From: Myotis daubentonii | Lineage: Eukaryota > Chordata > Mammalia > Chiroptera > Vespertilionidae | Reading direction: 5' to 3' | Assembly (NCBI RefSeq): GCF_963259705.1 | Contig: NC_081853.1 | Location: 2,985,019-3,049,018 of the forward strand | Length of the DNA: 64,000 nt | Part shown: positions 62,403 to 64,000 of the stretch, piece by piece | Numbering within the stretch: position 1 is the first letter of the stretch | Layout of the letters: each line of letters starts with the position of its first letter | Position numbers and translations under genes: made by a program | Notes under the pieces: model-generated | What the model saw: only the letters and a program-made list of their open reading frames with translations | Database searches by the model: none | Told to the model about the DNA's origin: nothing

Positions 62403-62895
62403 TCTATATATATAAAACCCTAATATGCAAATAGACTGATCAGCGGAACAACCGGTCGCTATGATGTGCGCTGACCACCAAGGGATGCATACGGAACATG
62501 GCAGGAGTCTGCCACAGTACAATGGTGGAGCAGGTGAGGAGTGGGGGCACCAGACCAAGGTGGGGCGCTGGTCGCTGTCATTGGGGCAAGCATCTGGTGG
62601 TTACTGAAAATTCTTTGCTCCCACGTGCCACGGTCCCGCCCAGCGCTCGCACTTGCTACCGGTGCTGCCCCAATCCCTCTGCACTGTCAGTGGGTGTGAG
62701 AGGTGCAGGCACCGTCAACGTGTGGGAGCTGCAGCACTGGGAGCGGGGCTGCCAGCAGACAGGGGACGGGGGGCTGTGGTGGGAGGGGCCAGGTGGAGGT
62801 GCAGAGGATGGGCCGAGACCTGCTGCTGTGCCCACCGCAGCCTCCCGGCCCATAGTTCCTTTCAAGGTGCACAAATTCATGCACTGGGCCCCCAG
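62403..62895 (+). mobile_element. HeliBat-type Helitron (493 bp), 2 of second tandem pair
   Basis: Starts tctatatatataaaacccta and atatgcaaatagactgatc. Ends gtgcacaaattcatgcactg and ggcccccag. Its 5' third resembles the copy at 54961, with the decayed hairpin word gaccaccaagggatgc. Unit 1 ends and unit 2 begins with no spacer. Confidence 0.9.
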
Positions 62896-64000
62896 TACTT
62901 AGACAAAATAGACTTTAAAAAATAGGCTACATCAGAGACAAAGAGGAATCAATCCAAGAGGATGTAACCCTTGTAAACATTTATACACCCAACATAGGAG
63001 CAACTGAATATATAAGGCAAATAGATAGACATAAAGAGAGAGATCAACAGTAATACAGTTATAGTAGGCAATTTTAACACCCCATTATCATCAATGGATA
63101 GATCATCCAGACAGAATATTAACAAGAAAATGGTGGTGTTAAAAGGCATCTCGGACCAGATGGATTTAATTGATATTTTTAGAGCATTTTAGAGCATTTT
63201 TAGAGCAAAGTAGCATTGTTTCAAAGTGCACATGGAATATTTGATAAGCCACATGTTAAGCCACAAGATAAGTCTCAATAAATATAAGAAGACTGTAATT
63301 ATATCAACCATCATCTTTGAACAGAATATTATGAAACTGTAAATCAATTACAAGAATAAAATTTTAAAAAATACACAAAGGCTAAATGACTTGCTATACT
63401 AAGAAATTAATGGGTTAACAATGAGATCAAAGAAGAAATAAAAAGACACCTTGAGACAAATGAAAATGAAAAGACAATGACCCCAAATCTATGGGACTCA
63501 GCAAAAGTAGTTCTAAGAGGGAAATTCATATGAATGCAGGTCTATCTCAAGAAACAAAAGAAAAATCTCATATAGTTCTAGTTCTAAAGGAAGTAGAAAA
63601 AGTACTACAATAAAAGCCCAAAGTGAGTAGAAGGAAAGAAATAATAAAGATGAGAGCGGAAATAAATGAAATAGATTCTAAAAAACAATGAAACAAAGAG
63701 CTGGTTCTTTGAAAAGATAAAAAAAAAAAATAGATAAGTCTTTAACCAGTCTCATCAAGAAAAAAAGAGAGAAGATCCCAATAAGTAAAATCAGAAATGA
63801 AAAAGAAGTGACAGCTGACACCACAGAAATACTAAGGGTTATAAGAAAATACTACAATCAATTATATTCCAACAAATTGGACAATCTAGGAAAAAACTGG
63901 ATAAATTCCTAGAAACATAGAATCTTTCAAGACTGAACCAAGAAGAAATGTGATCAGACTGATGACTACTAATAAAATCAAATCAGTAATTAGAAAATTC
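62896..64000 (+). mobile_element. L1 ORF2 fragment (continues past the window)
   Basis: Endonuclease-domain text is readable with stops: IVGNFNTPLSSMDRSSRQN around 63062-63118 and DQMDLIDIF soon after. Later ORF2 text (acaaagagctggttctttga, tactacaatcaattatattc) follows to the end. Frameshifts and stops throughout; non-functional. Confidence 0.8.

Overview
This window is mammalian nuclear DNA, almost certainly from a vesper bat (Vespertilionidae). The host gene is read directly from eight exons that encode the C-terminal half of the forkhead transcription factor FOXP1. The lineage call rests on the repeats: tRNA-derived VES SINEs, HeliBat-type Helitrons with CTAG-like 3' ends, SPIN hAT elements and a Tc1/mariner element. 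This combination is known from vesper bats. Species cannot be decided from the sequence.

Positions 1 to about 38,860 hold the 3' half of FOXP1 on the plus strand. The order is a partial intron, exons 14 to 21 (human-style numbering, anchored on the exon 18/18b pair), the stop codon at 34598-34600, and a 4.2-kb 3'UTR ending after AATAAA at 38836. The exons encode the end of the leucine zipper, a CtBP-binding PLNLV motif across the exon 14/15 junction, the whole forkhead domain and the acidic tail with a SUMO-type VKEE motif. The alternative embryonic-stem-cell exon 18b is intact 370 nt downstream of exon 18. Reading frame alone makes the two exons mutually exclusive, since including both or neither gives an immediate or early stop. 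UGCU (MBNL-type) and UGCAUG (RBFOX) motifs flank 18b. Exon 16 has a tandem NAGNAG acceptor. Introns carry two SPIN elements, one hAT element, four VES SINEs and several AT-rich, homeodomain-motif-dense stretches that are candidate enhancers.

Positions 38,860 to 64,000 are intergenic. This fits the gene-poor interval known downstream of FOXP1 in mammals. No host gene is visible. The first part (to about 46.2 kb) is mostly unique sequence with a VES SINE and MIR fragments. From 46.2 kb onward it is a transposon-dense block: a nearly full-length half-L1 (HAL1) with a single in-frame stop, a mariner-type MITE, many L1 pieces on both strands, two head-to-tail HeliBat pairs, a VES nested in a HeliBat, a decayed Tc1/mariner nested in an L1, and a 29-nt U6 snRNA 5' fragment with a perfect target-site duplication.

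I did not find a new self-contained biological system. The items most worth checking are the frame-enforced 18/18b switch with its motif arrays, convergent CTCF-like motifs carried in a HeliBat hairpin, the U6 5'-fragment insertion, and the homeodomain-motif clusters in FOXP1 introns.
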